DNA from: Burkholderiales bacterium
Lineage (GTDB): Bacteria > Pseudomonadota > Gammaproteobacteria > Burkholderiales > SG8-39
Direction: 5' to 3'
NCBI GenBank assembly: GCA_014860445.1
Contig: JACZJT010000008.1
Coordinates: 62,001 to 126,000 of the forward strand
Length of the DNA: 64,000 nucleotides
Shown: piece by piece, positions 28,394 to 38,407 of the stretch
Numbering within the stretch: the first letter of the stretch is position 1
Layout of the letters: the number at the start of each line of letters is the position of its first letter
The notes under the pieces: model-generated
Database searches by the model: none
What the model was told of the DNA's origin: nothing
What the model saw: the letters and a program-made list of their open reading frames with translations, nothing else
Made by a program: the position numbers and the translations under genes

Positions 28394-31156
28394 TCAGTTC
28401 TTGCCCTGCACCGCACCACCGTTCTTGGCGATGCGCTTGAAGTCGCCGGCCTTGACGATCGATAATTTGCGCAGGTCGAGATATTGTTTCAACGCGTCCC
28501 GGATCTGCTCCGGTTTGAGCGCGGCGATCCTGGCCTCGAAATCCGCCTCCCATGCGAGGCGGCGGCCGAGGTAGAGATTGCCGGCGAGTTGTCCCACCAG
28601 CGCGCCATCCTGGGTGCGGCGCAGCTTGCGCAGTGCGAGGTAGCCCTTCTTCGCCTCGGCCACTTCGTCTTCGCTGAAGCCTTCGCGCAGGGTCTGCCGC
28701 AGCACATCCATGATCTCGGTTTCGATGCGCGCGCGGTTCTGCGGTGCATAAATGGCGCTGACGCCGAATTCGCCAACGTCGTCGAGCGATCCGGCCGTCA
28801 GCCAGGAGTGCACGCTGTAGGACAGGCCTTCCTGCTCGCGTATGCGCCGCCACAGGCGGGAATCGGAGGAGCCGCCCAGCAGGTAGTTGCCCAGCACCAG
28901 CGCCGGATACGCTTCCCCGTCGTCGCGCAATTTCAGGTTCAACCCGGCCCTGAACACGGCGTTGGCCTTGTCCGGCGTGTCGAGACTGCGATCAATGGGC
29001 GGCACGTCGTGGTAGCTGTCGGCGATGCGTTTGAACGGTTTCGGGCTGACCCAGGCGCCGAATAGTTCCTGCGCGAGACCGGTAATTTGCGCCGCGTCGA
29101 AATCCCCGACCACTGCGAGTTCACTATTGCTCGCGCCGTAGAAGTCGTCGTGGCAGCGCCGCATGTCTTCGATGCCCACCGACTGCAGGCGTTGCATGCG
29201 TTCATCAAGCGTGGGCGTGTACAGCCAGTGCTCGGGCGGGTAGGGGTTGAGATGGCGCGCCAGTTGCAGTCCCGCCAGCGCGCCCGGCTCGCTTTTCATG
29301 CTCTCCACGCTGGTCAGGGCGGAGCGCTTGAGTTGCGTGAACTCGCTTTCCGGAAAAGCGGGTTCGCGCAGGACTTCGGTAACCAGGCGCAGCACGGCAG
29401 GCAGATTGGCGCCCAGGGTTTCAATTGAAGCGCCGTTGCCGCTGACGCTCACGTTGGCTTTCAGGCGGTCGAACTCATCGCGCAATTGCTCGCGCGTGTG
29501 CTTCCTGGTGCCACGCATCAGCATGGCCGAGGCCAGCCTGCAGGCCGAAGAGCGGCCCATTTTGCTCTGCTCGTCGCCCCAATGCAGAACCAGTTGCGCC
29601 ACGACTGTGCCGCCTCGCGTTTTCTTCGGCAGCAGCGCGAGCTTCATCCCGCCCGGCAATTGTCGTACCGTGGTGCGTGCATCGATATTCGCCGCGGAAG
29701 GTTCGAAACTCTCGCCCGCCGCCACCGGCGCCGCCCCCTTGTAGTCCCGGACCAGCGCGGCGACATCGGGCGCCGGCGGAATCTCGGCGCGGTCCGGCTG
29801 AGCACTCGGAACGAACATGCCCAAGGTGCGGTTCGAGGTCTTGAGGTATTGCGTCGCAACGCGCTGCACGTCGGCGGGTGTCAGCTTTTTCAGGCCGTCG
29901 CGGTACAGGAAGAACAGGCGCCAGTCGCCCATGGCAATGAATTCGGACAGCGCGATGCCGAGTTCACGCGGATTCGCCAGGGCCATTTCAATGTCGTTTA
30001 GCAACTGCGTGCGCGCGCGCTCCACCTCCTCGTCGGTGATTGGTTTGGAGGCAAAGCCTTCGAGTGTCGTGAGCAGCGCAGCGCGCGCCGCATCCAGCGA
30101 CAGGTCTTTGCCCAGGCTGGCGCCAAAATAGGCGTAGCCGGCTTCGCGCAGCTGCTGGTCGCCCCCGTACACGCTGCTCGCCTTGCCTGACTCCACCAGT
30201 GCGCGGTGCAGGCGCCCGCCGGGTACCTTGGTAAGTGCGGTGACGAGCACGTCGATTGCAGGGAAATCGGCATGCGCGCCCGGCGGCAGGTGGTACAAGG
30301 CGCCGACCAACTGGATCTCGCCTGCGCGGCGCAGCGTCACGCTGCGCTCACCGTCCTGGGTCGGCTCGGCGGTGTAGGTCGGAATGAGTGCGCGTGCGGG
30401 CCTGGGAAGGCCGGCGAAATGGCGCTCGACCATTTTGAGCGCCGCGGCTTCGTCGAACTTGCCGCTGACCAGCAGCACCGCGTTATCGGGCTGGTAGTAT
30501 TTGCGGTAGAAGGCCTGCAGGCGTTCGATCGGCACGTTTTCTATGTCGGAACGGGAGCCGATGATCGCGTGTCCATAGTTGTGCCACAGGTAGGCGGCGG
30601 AGGCCATGCGCTCGCCCAGCACGTTGTGGGGGCTGTTCTCGCCCGCCTCGAATTCGTTGCGCACTACGGTCATCTCGCTGTCCAGATCCTTTTTCAGTAT
30701 CGTGGAATTGAGCATGCGGTCCGCTTCCAGTTCCAGCGCCCAGTCGAGATTGCTTTCGCTGGCAGCCAGGTTTTCGTAGTAGTTGGTGCGGTCGAACGAA
30801 GTCGAGGCGTTGAAGCGCGCGCCGCGGCCCTGAAACTCGTTCTTGGGATCGGGATGGCGCGGCGTGCCCTTGAATTGCATGTGCTCCAGCAGGTGCGCCA
30901 TGCCGTATTCGCCGTAGCCCTCGTTGCGCGAGCCGACGAGATAAGTGAGGTTGACGGTGACCGTGTCCTGGGTGGCGTCGGGAAACAGCAGCACCTTGAG
31001 GCCGTTCTCGAGCCGGTATTCGGTGATGCCTTCGACCGAAGTGATCTTGCTGATTGACGCGGCGGCCTGCGTGCTCGCGGGAGTGGCGTGCGCAGGTGCG
31101 AACAGAAATCCCGGCAGAAGCAGGGCGAGGGTAAGAGAAAGAATTCGGCGCAGCAT
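28394..31156 (-). CDS. M16 family zinc peptidase (fused two-half form)
   Basis: HLLEHMQFKGT (HxxEH); second inactive-type half GGTVVAQLVLHWGDEQSK; signal peptide. Confidence 0.92.
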   Translation of the reverse strand: MLRRILSLTLALLLPGFLFAPAHATPASTQAAASISKITSVEGITEYRLENGLKVLLFPDATQDTVTVNLTYLVGSRNEGYGEYGMAHLLEHMQFKGTPRHPDPKNEFQGRGARFNASTSFDRTNYYENLAASESNLDWALELEADRMLNSTILKKDLDSEMTVVRNEFEAGENSPHNVLGERMASAAYLWHNYGHAIIGSRSDIENVPIERLQAFYRKYYQPDNAVLLVSGKFDEAAALKMVERHFAGLPRPARALIPTYTAEPTQDGERSVTLRRAGEIQLVGALYHLPPGAHADFPAIDVLVTALTKVPGGRLHRALVESGKASSVYGGDQQLREAGYAYFGASLGKDLSLDAARAALLTTLEGFASKPITDEEVERARTQLLNDIEMALANPRELGIALSEFIAMGDWRLFFLYRDGLKKLTPADVQRVATQYLKTSNRTLGMFVPSAQPDRAEIPPAPDVAALVRDYKGAAPVAAGESFEPSAANIDARTTVRQLPGGMKLALLPKKTRGGTVVAQLVLHWGDEQSKMGRSSACRLASAMLMRGTRKHTREQLRDEFDRLKANVSVSGNGASIETLGANLPAVLRLVTEVLREPAFPESEFTQLKRSALTSVESMKSEPGALAGLQLARHLNPYPPEHWLYTPTLDERMQRLQSVGIEDMRRCHDDFYGASNSELAVVGDFDAAQITGLAQELFGAWVSPKPFKRIADSYHDVPPIDRSLDTPDKANAVFRAGLNLKLRDDGEAYPALVLGNYLLGGSSDSRLWRRIREQEGLSYSVHSWLTAGSLDDVGEFGVSAIYAPQNRARIETEIMDVLRQTLREGFSEDEVAEAKKGYLALRKLRRTQDGALVGQLAGNLYLGRRLAWEADFEARIAALKPEQIRDALKQYLDLRKLSIVKAGDFKRIAKNGGAVQGKN

Positions 31157-31421
31157 CGGACGACCTTGTAGTTGTTTGGGTTTCCGAAGAGACCGTAATT
31201 CTCTGGATTGGTTCAGATTCTAATACAAACAGTCGCAGGGTCCGCCGCGGCACCGCAAAAGTTATTCGCCTTATGTGCGACAACGTACAGCATATCTTTT
31301 GTGCAACAGCTATAAATGCGTGGTCGACGGACAAGCGCCCCGCCGGTTTCGCCGGACTTGGCTTGAAGAAAACCGGCATAGGACGGCTTGTCGTTCCGCG
31401 GTAAGCATTTCCATGCCGGCA

Positions 31422-31458
31422 CCCCAGTGCAGCACATCGGGATACACGCCCGCTGGGG
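31422..31458 (+). other. Leader hairpin upstream of DUF3494 gene
   Basis: CCCCAG(31422-31427)...CTGGGG(31453-31458) enclosing CGGG(31438-31441)/CCCG(31449-31452). Confidence 0.4.
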
Positions 31459-31502
31459 ATTGAGCCTTGTTCCCATGAAATACTTACAAAAGGAAACACA
31501 TC

Positions 31503-32411
31503 ATGAATGATCTTCGGAAACACCTATCCACATGTTTGCTGGCGACGGCGGCAATGCTAGCCGGCGCCGCTCCGGCATGGGCTCAAATCGTGCCATCATT
31601 GAACAGTGCGTCGAGCTTTGCGGCCCTGGCTGGCGGTCCGGCGGCCGGTGCGGTGACCTGTACCAATTCCACTGTCAACGGAGACGTGGGCGTCGTCCCC
31701 ATCGGCACCGTCGTACAAACGGGTTGCACGATTACAGGGGCGGTCGTCACGGACGCCACGGCGGCTTACGCTGACTTCATTTACGCGTACAAGCAGTTCG
31801 AGTCCATATCTTGCGACCAGACGCTGTCTGGTACGCTCGCGGGCGTAACACTTCCGCCCGGTGTCTACTGTTTCCCCGCGGCGGCGACATTGACAGGCAC
31901 GTTGACCCTCGACGGGCCCGCGGACGGAGTCTGGATATTCAAAATCGGGACCGGTGGCACCGGCGCTCTTACCGGCACCAACTTCTCGGTGGTCATGGCG
32001 GGTGGCGCACAGGAAGTCGATTGTCCAAACGTGTATTGGTGGGTAGCCGAAGCCGCGACGCTGACGACTTCGACCTTCCGGGGAACCATACTCGCGGGTG
32101 CGGACATCACGGTTACCGGTGGAACCTTTAAGGGGGATGCAATGGCGGGCGGAAAAGGCACCGCCGTGACGCCGACCGGCGCCGTGACATTGACTGGCTC
32201 CACAATCACCGCCTGCTCCGCACCAGGCGGCACCGTGACTCACGCGAAACTCAAGTGCAACCAAGGCGTCGGCAACGGGCCTGAAGCTTGCGATCCGGGC
32301 AATTCGAACCAGGACGACCACGGCACCGCCTATCCGTTTGGTGCGAACTCGAACGATGAAGTCGACGGCGTGCCCGGCAATCCGGGCCGCAAGGGCGGCA
32401 ACGGTAAGTAA
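31503..32411 (+). CDS. DUF3494 ice-binding-type secreted protein with GNGPEACDPGNSN...GNPGRKGG C-terminal module
   Basis: Signal peptide; LNSASSFAALAGGPAAGAVTCTNSTVNGDVGV, GVYCFPAAATLTGTLTLDG, WIFKIGTGG, VYWWVAEAATLTTSTFRGTILAGADITVTGGTFKGDAMAGG. Confidence 0.88.
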   Translation: MNDLRKHLSTCLLATAAMLAGAAPAWAQIVPSLNSASSFAALAGGPAAGAVTCTNSTVNGDVGVVPIGTVVQTGCTITGAVVTDATAAYADFIYAYKQFESISCDQTLSGTLAGVTLPPGVYCFPAAATLTGTLTLDGPADGVWIFKIGTGGTGALTGTNFSVVMAGGAQEVDCPNVYWWVAEAATLTTSTFRGTILAGADITVTGGTFKGDAMAGGKGTAVTPTGAVTLTGSTITACSAPGGTVTHAKLKCNQGVGNGPEACDPGNSNQDDHGTAYPFGANSNDEVDGVPGNPGRKGGNGK

Positions 32412-32432
32412 TCCTGCAGTCGCGAAGTACGG

Positions 32433-32460
32433 AAAAGGACCCGCGAGGGTCCTTTTTCTT
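32433..32460 (+). terminator. Rho-independent terminator after the DUF3494 gene
   Basis: AAAAGGACCC-gcga-GGGTCCTTTT perfect 10-bp stem with T-rich tail. Confidence 0.9.
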
Positions 32461-32530
32461 TTGGTGCGACACGCGCGGCGCGTTGTGCGCGAACGCCTTA
32501 CGCGGTGCCCGACAAGGCAGGTCGAGCGAT

Positions 32531-32851
32531 TTACTTCACCAGATAGTCAAAAAAGTGCAGGGCCAGCATGCCGATCACAATGGTGACCAGGGTATTGCGC
32601 GTGTGCCAGGCGACGATGGCGGCAAGAATGCCCGCCAGCAGGCGCGGATTGTCCAGGCCGATTTGAACCGAGCCCGCCGTCATCACGAATGCGGGCACGA
32701 GAATCGCCGAAAATACGGCCGCAGGCACGTAGCGCAGGGCGCGCCGCAGCAGCGCGGGTGCGGGCCAGCGTGCGAACAGCAGGATGAAGGACGCGCGCGG
32801 AATGAAACTGGTCAGCGCAAGCCCGAAGATCAACAGCAGGAAGGCGGTCAT
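32531..32851 (-). CDS. AzlD family branched-chain amino acid export subunit
   Basis: [25 protein letters not shown]...; start overlaps the end of the azlC-like ORF. Confidence 0.85.
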   Translation of the reverse strand: MTAFLLLIFGLALTSFIPRASFILLFARWPAPALLRRALRYVPAAVFSAILVPAFVMTAGSVQIGLDNPRLLAGILAAIVAWHTRNTLVTIVIGMLALHFFDYLVK

Positions 32852-33543
32852 GGACTGAATTTCTCCTGCAATTTTTCGACCAGCATGCCGGTGATGATCC
32901 CCGCTGCGGTCGCCAGCAGCAGTCCCAGGCGCAGCGGCAGGGACCAGGCGAGCACCGCGGTGACGCCGGCGGCACATGCGGCCGCGGCGATGGCGCGATC
33001 GCGGATGGTGGGCGCGACGATGCCCAGGAAGGCGAGCAGGATGGAAAACTCCAGATGCCAGCCCGCCGGGATGCCCGCGCCGAGCAGTACGCCGACCAGG
33101 GTGCCGGTCTGCCAGGTGATCCAGATGGCGGCGCAGCATCCGGAGTAGTACCAGACCTTGTCCAGCGCTTCCATGGGACGTTCATAGCCGCGCAGGGTCA
33201 TCGCGTAACCGTTGTCCGACAAGATGTAGGCGAGCAGGGGGCGCCAGCGCGGGCTGGCCGCTGACAAGTGCGGCGTAATCGCCAGGCTGTAAATGGAAAA
33301 TCGCAGATTGATCACCAGCGCCGCCATGATGGCAATCGCGATCGGGCTGCCCGAGGTGTAGAGTTGCAATGCGGCCAGCTGCGCGTTGCCCGCGTAGACC
33401 ATGACCGACATCAGTATCGCCAGGTAGTAGGGCATCCCCGCCGCGACCATGGCCACGCCGCTGATCATGCCGAAGGTCATCACCCCAGGCAGGACCGGCA
33501 GGCAGGCTTTGAATCCGGCGAGAAATTGGGGATGGAAGCGCAA
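32848..33543 (-). CDS. AzlC family ABC-type/branched-chain amino acid export protein
   Basis: [52 protein letters not shown]. Confidence 0.9.
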   Translation of the reverse strand: MRFHPQFLAGFKACLPVLPGVMTFGMISGVAMVAAGMPYYLAILMSVMVYAGNAQLAALQLYTSGSPIAIAIMAALVINLRFSIYSLAITPHLSAASPRWRPLLAYILSDNGYAMTLRGYERPMEALDKVWYYSGCCAAIWITWQTGTLVGVLLGAGIPAGWHLEFSILLAFLGIVAPTIRDRAIAAAACAAGVTAVLAWSLPLRLGLLLATAAGIITGMLVEKLQEKFSP

Positions 33544-33692
33544 AAGCGGTCTGTATCGGTGATTGCGGCAGCGGGGCGAGCGCCATTCTAACCGCCATTG
33601 TGCCTATCGGCCGCCCGCCTCTTGAAAATTCGCCCTGCAGCCCGCATTTAACGGGACAATCGGGAAAAATCTGGACTATCGACGGAGAAACC

Positions 33693-35624
33693 ATGTCTGA
33701 CACTGCCACCAAGGAAACGCTGGGCTTCCAGGCCGAAGTAAAACAACTGCTGCATCTGATGATCCACTCCTTGTACAGCAACAAGGAGATTTTTCTGCGC
33801 GAACTGATCTCGAATGCGTCGGACGCTGCTGACAAGCTGCGCTTCGAAGCGCTGTCGGACGCCTCGCTTTACGGAACGGACGCCGATCTGAGAATACGCG
33901 TCAGTTTCGACAAGGCGGCGCGCACCCTGACCGTGTCCGACAACGGCGTGGGCATGTCGCGCGATGAAGTCATCGCCAACATCGGCACCATCGCGAAGTC
34001 GGGCACACGCGAATTTTTCCAGGCGCTCACCGGAGACCAGGCCAAGGACGCACACTTGATCGGCCAGTTCGGCGTGGGTTTCTACTCGTCCTTCATCGTC
34101 GCCGACCGCGTGAGCCTGGTGACGCGGCGAGCGGGCCTTGCCACGAGCGAAGGGGTGCGCTGGGAATCCGACGGCGGCGGCGAGTACAGCATCGAAGCAG
34201 TCGAGAAGGCGGGGCGCGGCACCGAGGTGACCCTGCACCTGCGCGAGGGCGAGGACGATCTGCTGGACGGTTTCCGTCTGCGCGCACTGATCCGCAAGTA
34301 CTCGGATCACATCGCGCTCCCGATTCGCATGGAAAAAAGCGTCTGGGACGAAGACACGAAGGAGCAAAAACCCGGCGGCGAGGACGAAACCGTCAACCAG
34401 GCGAGCGCGCTGTGGGCGCGTCCTAAGGCCGAGATCAGCGACGAGCAATACCAGGAGTTCTACAAGCACGTCGCGCACGACTTCGAAACGCCGCTCGCCT
34501 GGACGCACAACCGCGTGGAAGGCAGGCACGAGTACACGCAGCTGCTGTATCTGCCCGCGCATGCGCCCTTTGACCTGTATGACCGGACGCACCGCCACGG
34601 CATCAAGCTGTACGTGCGACGGGTGTTCATCATGGACGACGCCGAGCAATTGCTGCCGGCCTATCTGCGCTTCGTGCGCGGGGTGGTCGATTCCAGCGAT
34701 TTGCCGCTCAATGTGTCCCGCGAGATTCTGCAGCAGAGCAAGGACATCGAGGCGATCCGCTCCGGCTGCACCAAGCGCGTGCTCGCCTTGCTCGAGGACC
34801 TCGCGCAAAACCAGAAGGACAAGTACACCGGGTTCTGGAAGGAATTCGGCCTGGTGCTGAAGGAAGGCGTAGGCGAAGACCATGCGAACAAGGAAAAAAT
34901 CGCCGCGCTGCTGCGTTTTTCCAGCACCGAGAACGACAGCGAAGAGCAGGGCGTTTCCTTCGCCGATTATGTCGCGCGCATGAAACCGGGCCAGGAAAAA
35001 ATCTATTACGTCACCGCCGATTCGTTTCTCGCGGCGAAGAACAGCCCGCATCTGGAGGTGTTTCGCAAGAAGGGCATCGAGGTGCTGCTGCTTGCGGAGC
35101 GCGTGGACGAATGGCTGGTGTCAAATCTGACCGAGTTCGAAGGCAAGGCGCTGGTCTCGGTGGCCCGCGGCGATCTGGACCTGGGTAAGCTGGAGGACGA
35201 AGCGGAGAAAAAAGAACAGGAAAAGCAGGCCGGCGAATACAAGGATCTGACGGACAAGGTCAAGCAGGCGCTGGGCGAACAGGTGAAGGAGGTGCGCGTG
35301 ACGCTGCGGTTGACCGCCTCGCCCGCCTGTCTGGTCTCCGATCAGTACGACATGGGCGGCAATCTCGCGCGCATACTCAAGGCGGCCGGGCAAAAAGTGC
35401 CCGATTCCAAACCGATCATGGAGATCAATCCCGGCCATCCGCTGGTGCAGCGGCTCAAATACGAGGAAAGCCAATTCGCCGACTGGTGCCAGGTGCTGTT
35501 CGACCAGGCGCTGCTCGCCGAGGGCGGTCAGCTGGAAGACCCGGCCGGCTTCGTCAAGCGCTTGAACGAACTGATGCTGGCGCTTTCGGGCAGCGCGTCG
35601 AAAATCTGGACGCCGGGGAGCTGA
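33693..35624 (+). CDS. htpG: Molecular chaperone HtpG (Hsp90)
   Basis: [71 protein letters not shown]. Confidence 0.97.
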   Translation: MSDTATKETLGFQAEVKQLLHLMIHSLYSNKEIFLRELISNASDAADKLRFEALSDASLYGTDADLRIRVSFDKAARTLTVSDNGVGMSRDEVIANIGTIAKSGTREFFQALTGDQAKDAHLIGQFGVGFYSSFIVADRVSLVTRRAGLATSEGVRWESDGGGEYSIEAVEKAGRGTEVTLHLREGEDDLLDGFRLRALIRKYSDHIALPIRMEKSVWDEDTKEQKPGGEDETVNQASALWARPKAEISDEQYQEFYKHVAHDFETPLAWTHNRVEGRHEYTQLLYLPAHAPFDLYDRTHRHGIKLYVRRVFIMDDAEQLLPAYLRFVRGVVDSSDLPLNVSREILQQSKDIEAIRSGCTKRVLALLEDLAQNQKDKYTGFWKEFGLVLKEGVGEDHANKEKIAALLRFSSTENDSEEQGVSFADYVARMKPGQEKIYYVTADSFLAAKNSPHLEVFRKKGIEVLLLAERVDEWLVSNLTEFEGKALVSVARGDLDLGKLEDEAEKKEQEKQAGEYKDLTDKVKQALGEQVKEVRVTLRLTASPACLVSDQYDMGGNLARILKAAGQKVPDSKPIMEINPGHPLVQRLKYEESQFADWCQVLFDQALLAEGGQLEDPAGFVKRLNELMLALSGSASKIWTPGS

Positions 35625-35642
35625 GAAACGCGTTCAGTACTC

Positions 35643-35722
35643 TTGTCATTCCGAAGCCGCAGGCTGAGGAATCTGCTTTTCTCGATTTAAAAGCAGATTC
35701 CTCGCTTCGCTCGGAATGACAA
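35643..35722. repeat. 80-bp palindromic intergenic repeat (REP/MITE-like) TTGTCATTCCGA...CGGAATGACAA
   Basis: Outer arms ttgtcattccga/tcggaatgacaa and inner arms gaggaatctgcttt/aaagcagattcctc. Confidence 0.85.
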
Positions 35723-35738
35723 TATTCGAAGCGCCGTC

Positions 35739-36242
35739 TTACATCTGCTTCAGCATGGTCGCGGCGTCGGAAACCTCAAATTTACCGGGACCTTCGACGT
35801 TCAGCTGTTTGACCACGCCACTATCCACCAGCATCGAGTAGCGGTTCGAGCGTATGCCCATATTGCGGGCGGTTAAATCGAGTTCCAGCCCCAGTGCCTT
35901 GGTCCAGAGGGCGCTGCCGTCGGCCAGCATGCGCACCTTGTCGCCGGCTTTTTGCGTACGACCCCAGGCGCCCATGACAAACGCATCATTGGTGGCCACG
36001 CACCAGATTTCGTCCACGCCCTTGGCCTTCAGCTTGTCGTAGTTGGCTACGTAGCTCGGTACGTGCTTCGCCGAACAGGTGGGGGTATAGGCGCCGGGCA
36101 GTGCGAAAATCGCGATTTTCTTGCCCTTGGTCGCTTCGGCCACGCTGATGTCCTTGGGGTTCAAGGGGCATCCGGCGGCTTCGTCGAATTCCGTGGCTTC
36201 GCTCAACTTGCCGTCGGGCAGAGTGTCTCCAATTTTGATCAT
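35739..36242 (-). CDS. Peroxiredoxin (Prx5/AhpE-type)
   Basis: KKIAIFALPGAYTPTCSAKHVPSYVANYDKLKAKGVDEIWCVATNDAFVMGAW. Confidence 0.93.
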   Translation of the reverse strand: MIKIGDTLPDGKLSEATEFDEAAGCPLNPKDISVAEATKGKKIAIFALPGAYTPTCSAKHVPSYVANYDKLKAKGVDEIWCVATNDAFVMGAWGRTQKAGDKVRMLADGSALWTKALGLELDLTARNMGIRSNRYSMLVDSGVVKQLNVEGPGKFEVSDAATMLKQM

Positions 36243-36492
36243 TGCGTGCTCCTATAAGTAATGGCAGCGCAGGGACGTCGCCCCTACACGCGCGAAATTG
36301 CGTGCTACGGGTATTTGCCGCGTGCAGAACCGCCGCACTACGGTAACCTGTGTCAATCCTAACATATTCACATGGGCGAATACCCGCGCGCAGCTCGGGT
36401 GTATGCGCGGATCGCTTTGCGCCGGGTACGCAATTCGCACCGCAATCAGCTTCAATTTGAACCGGCTGGGCAATGTGGCTATAGTGCAGACC

Positions 36493-38304
36493 ATGCAATC
36501 CGCCGCAGAAGCCGGGACCGACCGCAAATTAAGCCTCGCCGAAGTTCTCGACGAACTGGTCGGGGACGGCATCGTGGGCCGCGCCGAAGCCGACAAACTG
36601 ATCGCCGACCGGCGCATGCAGCGCGCCGATCATCACCCGCTGACAGTGATCGGCGATCAGAAATGGAAATCCCTGCTGCCGCCGAACAAGCTGCTGCATC
36701 TGGAGTTGCTCACCGAGTGGATGGCCGCCAAGGTCGGCCTGAAGTATTTTCACATCGATCCGCTGAAGATAAACTTTTCCGCGGTCACGGACATCATGTC
36801 CAACGCCTACGCGCAGCGCTTCAAGATCCTGCCCGTGGAAGTGAACACCAAGGAGGCGGTGATCGCCACCTGCGAACCCTACATCAAGGAATGGGAACGC
36901 GAGCTCAAGCCCATCCTGCGTCTCGATATCCGCCGCGTCATCGCCAATCCGCTCGATATCGCGCGCTTCCAGGTCGAGTTCTACAACCTGGCGAAGTCGA
37001 TCAAGGGTGCAGCCGAGAAAGGCGAACAGCGCAGCGGCATCGGCAACTTCGAGCAGCTGGTGGAGATGGGGAGCGCCAACCGGCAGTACGACGCCAACGA
37101 CCAGCACATCGTGCATGTGGTCGACTGGCTGTGGCAGTACGCGTTCGACCAGCGCGCAAGCGACATCCACATGGAGCCGCGGCGCGACGTCGGTCTGGTG
37201 CGCTTTCGCATCGACGGTGTTTTGCATCAGGTGTACCAGATTCCGGCGGCGGTGATGTCGGCCATGACCAGCCGCATCAAAATACTCGGCCGCATGGATG
37301 TGGTGGAAAAGCGCCGGCCGCAGGACGGCCGCATCAAGACACGCACGGCGGACGGACAGGAAATCGAACTGCGGCTGTCGACCATGCCCACGGCCTTTGG
37401 CGAAAAGCTGGTGATGCGGGTGTTCGATCCGGAAGTGCTGGTCAAGGATTTTTCCGAACTCGGCTTCTCCGAGGAGGATAAGGCGCGCTGGAGCCAGATG
37501 ACCGCGGCGCCGCACGGCATCATTCTGGTCACCGGGCCCACGGGATCGGGCAAGACCACCACGCTTTATTCGACGCTGAAGACGCTGGCCACCGAAGAAG
37601 TCAACGTCTGCACCATCGAGGATCCGATCGAAATGGTGGAGCCTGCGTTCAACCAGATGCAGGTGACGCACGGCATCGATCTCGGCTTTGCGGACGGCGT
37701 GCGCGCGCTGATGCGCCAGGACCCGGACATCATCATGGTGGGTGAGATTCGCGATCTGGAAACCGCGGACATGGCGATCCAGGCGGCGCTCACCGGACAT
37801 CTGGTGCTCTCCACCCTGCATACCAACGATTCGGTCGCGGCGATCACGCGGCTGCTCGACCTGGGCGTGCCGCCTTATCTGCTCAATTCGACCATCCTCG
37901 GCGTAATGGCGCAGCGTCTGGTGCGCACGCTGTGCCCGCACTGCAAGCAAAAAGTGCCCTTCGACAATGGACGGGCCGACGATCTGAACTGGGAGGAGTT
38001 CGTCGCACCCTGGAAGGCCAAGCGCCCCGCGCACATTTTCCACCCGGTAGGCTGCCTGGAATGCCGCAATACCGGATACATCGGCCGCATCGGCATCTAT
38101 GAAATCCTGCTCATGTCGCAACCGATGAAACGCCTCGTCGACGCCCGGGCCGATCTCGCCAGCATGCGCGAGCTCGCTTACAAGGAAGGCATGAAGCCGC
38201 TGCGCATCAGCGCTGCGATGAAAGTTGCAGCGGGCCTTACCACCGTAGAAGAAGCGATCAAGGTCTCACCGCCGCAGCAGCGCGACGGCAATCAATCCGC
38301 CTAG
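36493..38304 (+). CDS. GspE/PulE-type ATPase (orphan)
   Basis: Walker A TGPTGSGKTTTLYSTL; RQDPDIIMVGEIRDLETADMAIQAALTGHLVLSTLHTND; CxxC zinc site CPHC...CLECRNTGYIGR. Confidence 0.93.
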   Translation: MQSAAEAGTDRKLSLAEVLDELVGDGIVGRAEADKLIADRRMQRADHHPLTVIGDQKWKSLLPPNKLLHLELLTEWMAAKVGLKYFHIDPLKINFSAVTDIMSNAYAQRFKILPVEVNTKEAVIATCEPYIKEWERELKPILRLDIRRVIANPLDIARFQVEFYNLAKSIKGAAEKGEQRSGIGNFEQLVEMGSANRQYDANDQHIVHVVDWLWQYAFDQRASDIHMEPRRDVGLVRFRIDGVLHQVYQIPAAVMSAMTSRIKILGRMDVVEKRRPQDGRIKTRTADGQEIELRLSTMPTAFGEKLVMRVFDPEVLVKDFSELGFSEEDKARWSQMTAAPHGIILVTGPTGSGKTTTLYSTLKTLATEEVNVCTIEDPIEMVEPAFNQMQVTHGIDLGFADGVRALMRQDPDIIMVGEIRDLETADMAIQAALTGHLVLSTLHTNDSVAAITRLLDLGVPPYLLNSTILGVMAQRLVRTLCPHCKQKVPFDNGRADDLNWEEFVAPWKAKRPAHIFHPVGCLECRNTGYIGRIGIYEILLMSQPMKRLVDARADLASMRELAYKEGMKPLRISAAMKVAAGLTTVEEAIKVSPPQQRDGNQSA

Positions 38305-38407
38305 CGACAGGTCGCAGGCGTACTGAGGCAAAACACGAATATGGCGCGTAGTCCGTACAAAAAGCATCACCGTCTGCACGGCGCGATCCATGGGTTGCGC
38401 CCGCCTC

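Noticed and set aside
36529-38121. 530-aa antisense ORF opposite the GspE-type ATPase
   Set aside because: Composition typical of an antisense frame; sense strand motifs are unambiguous.
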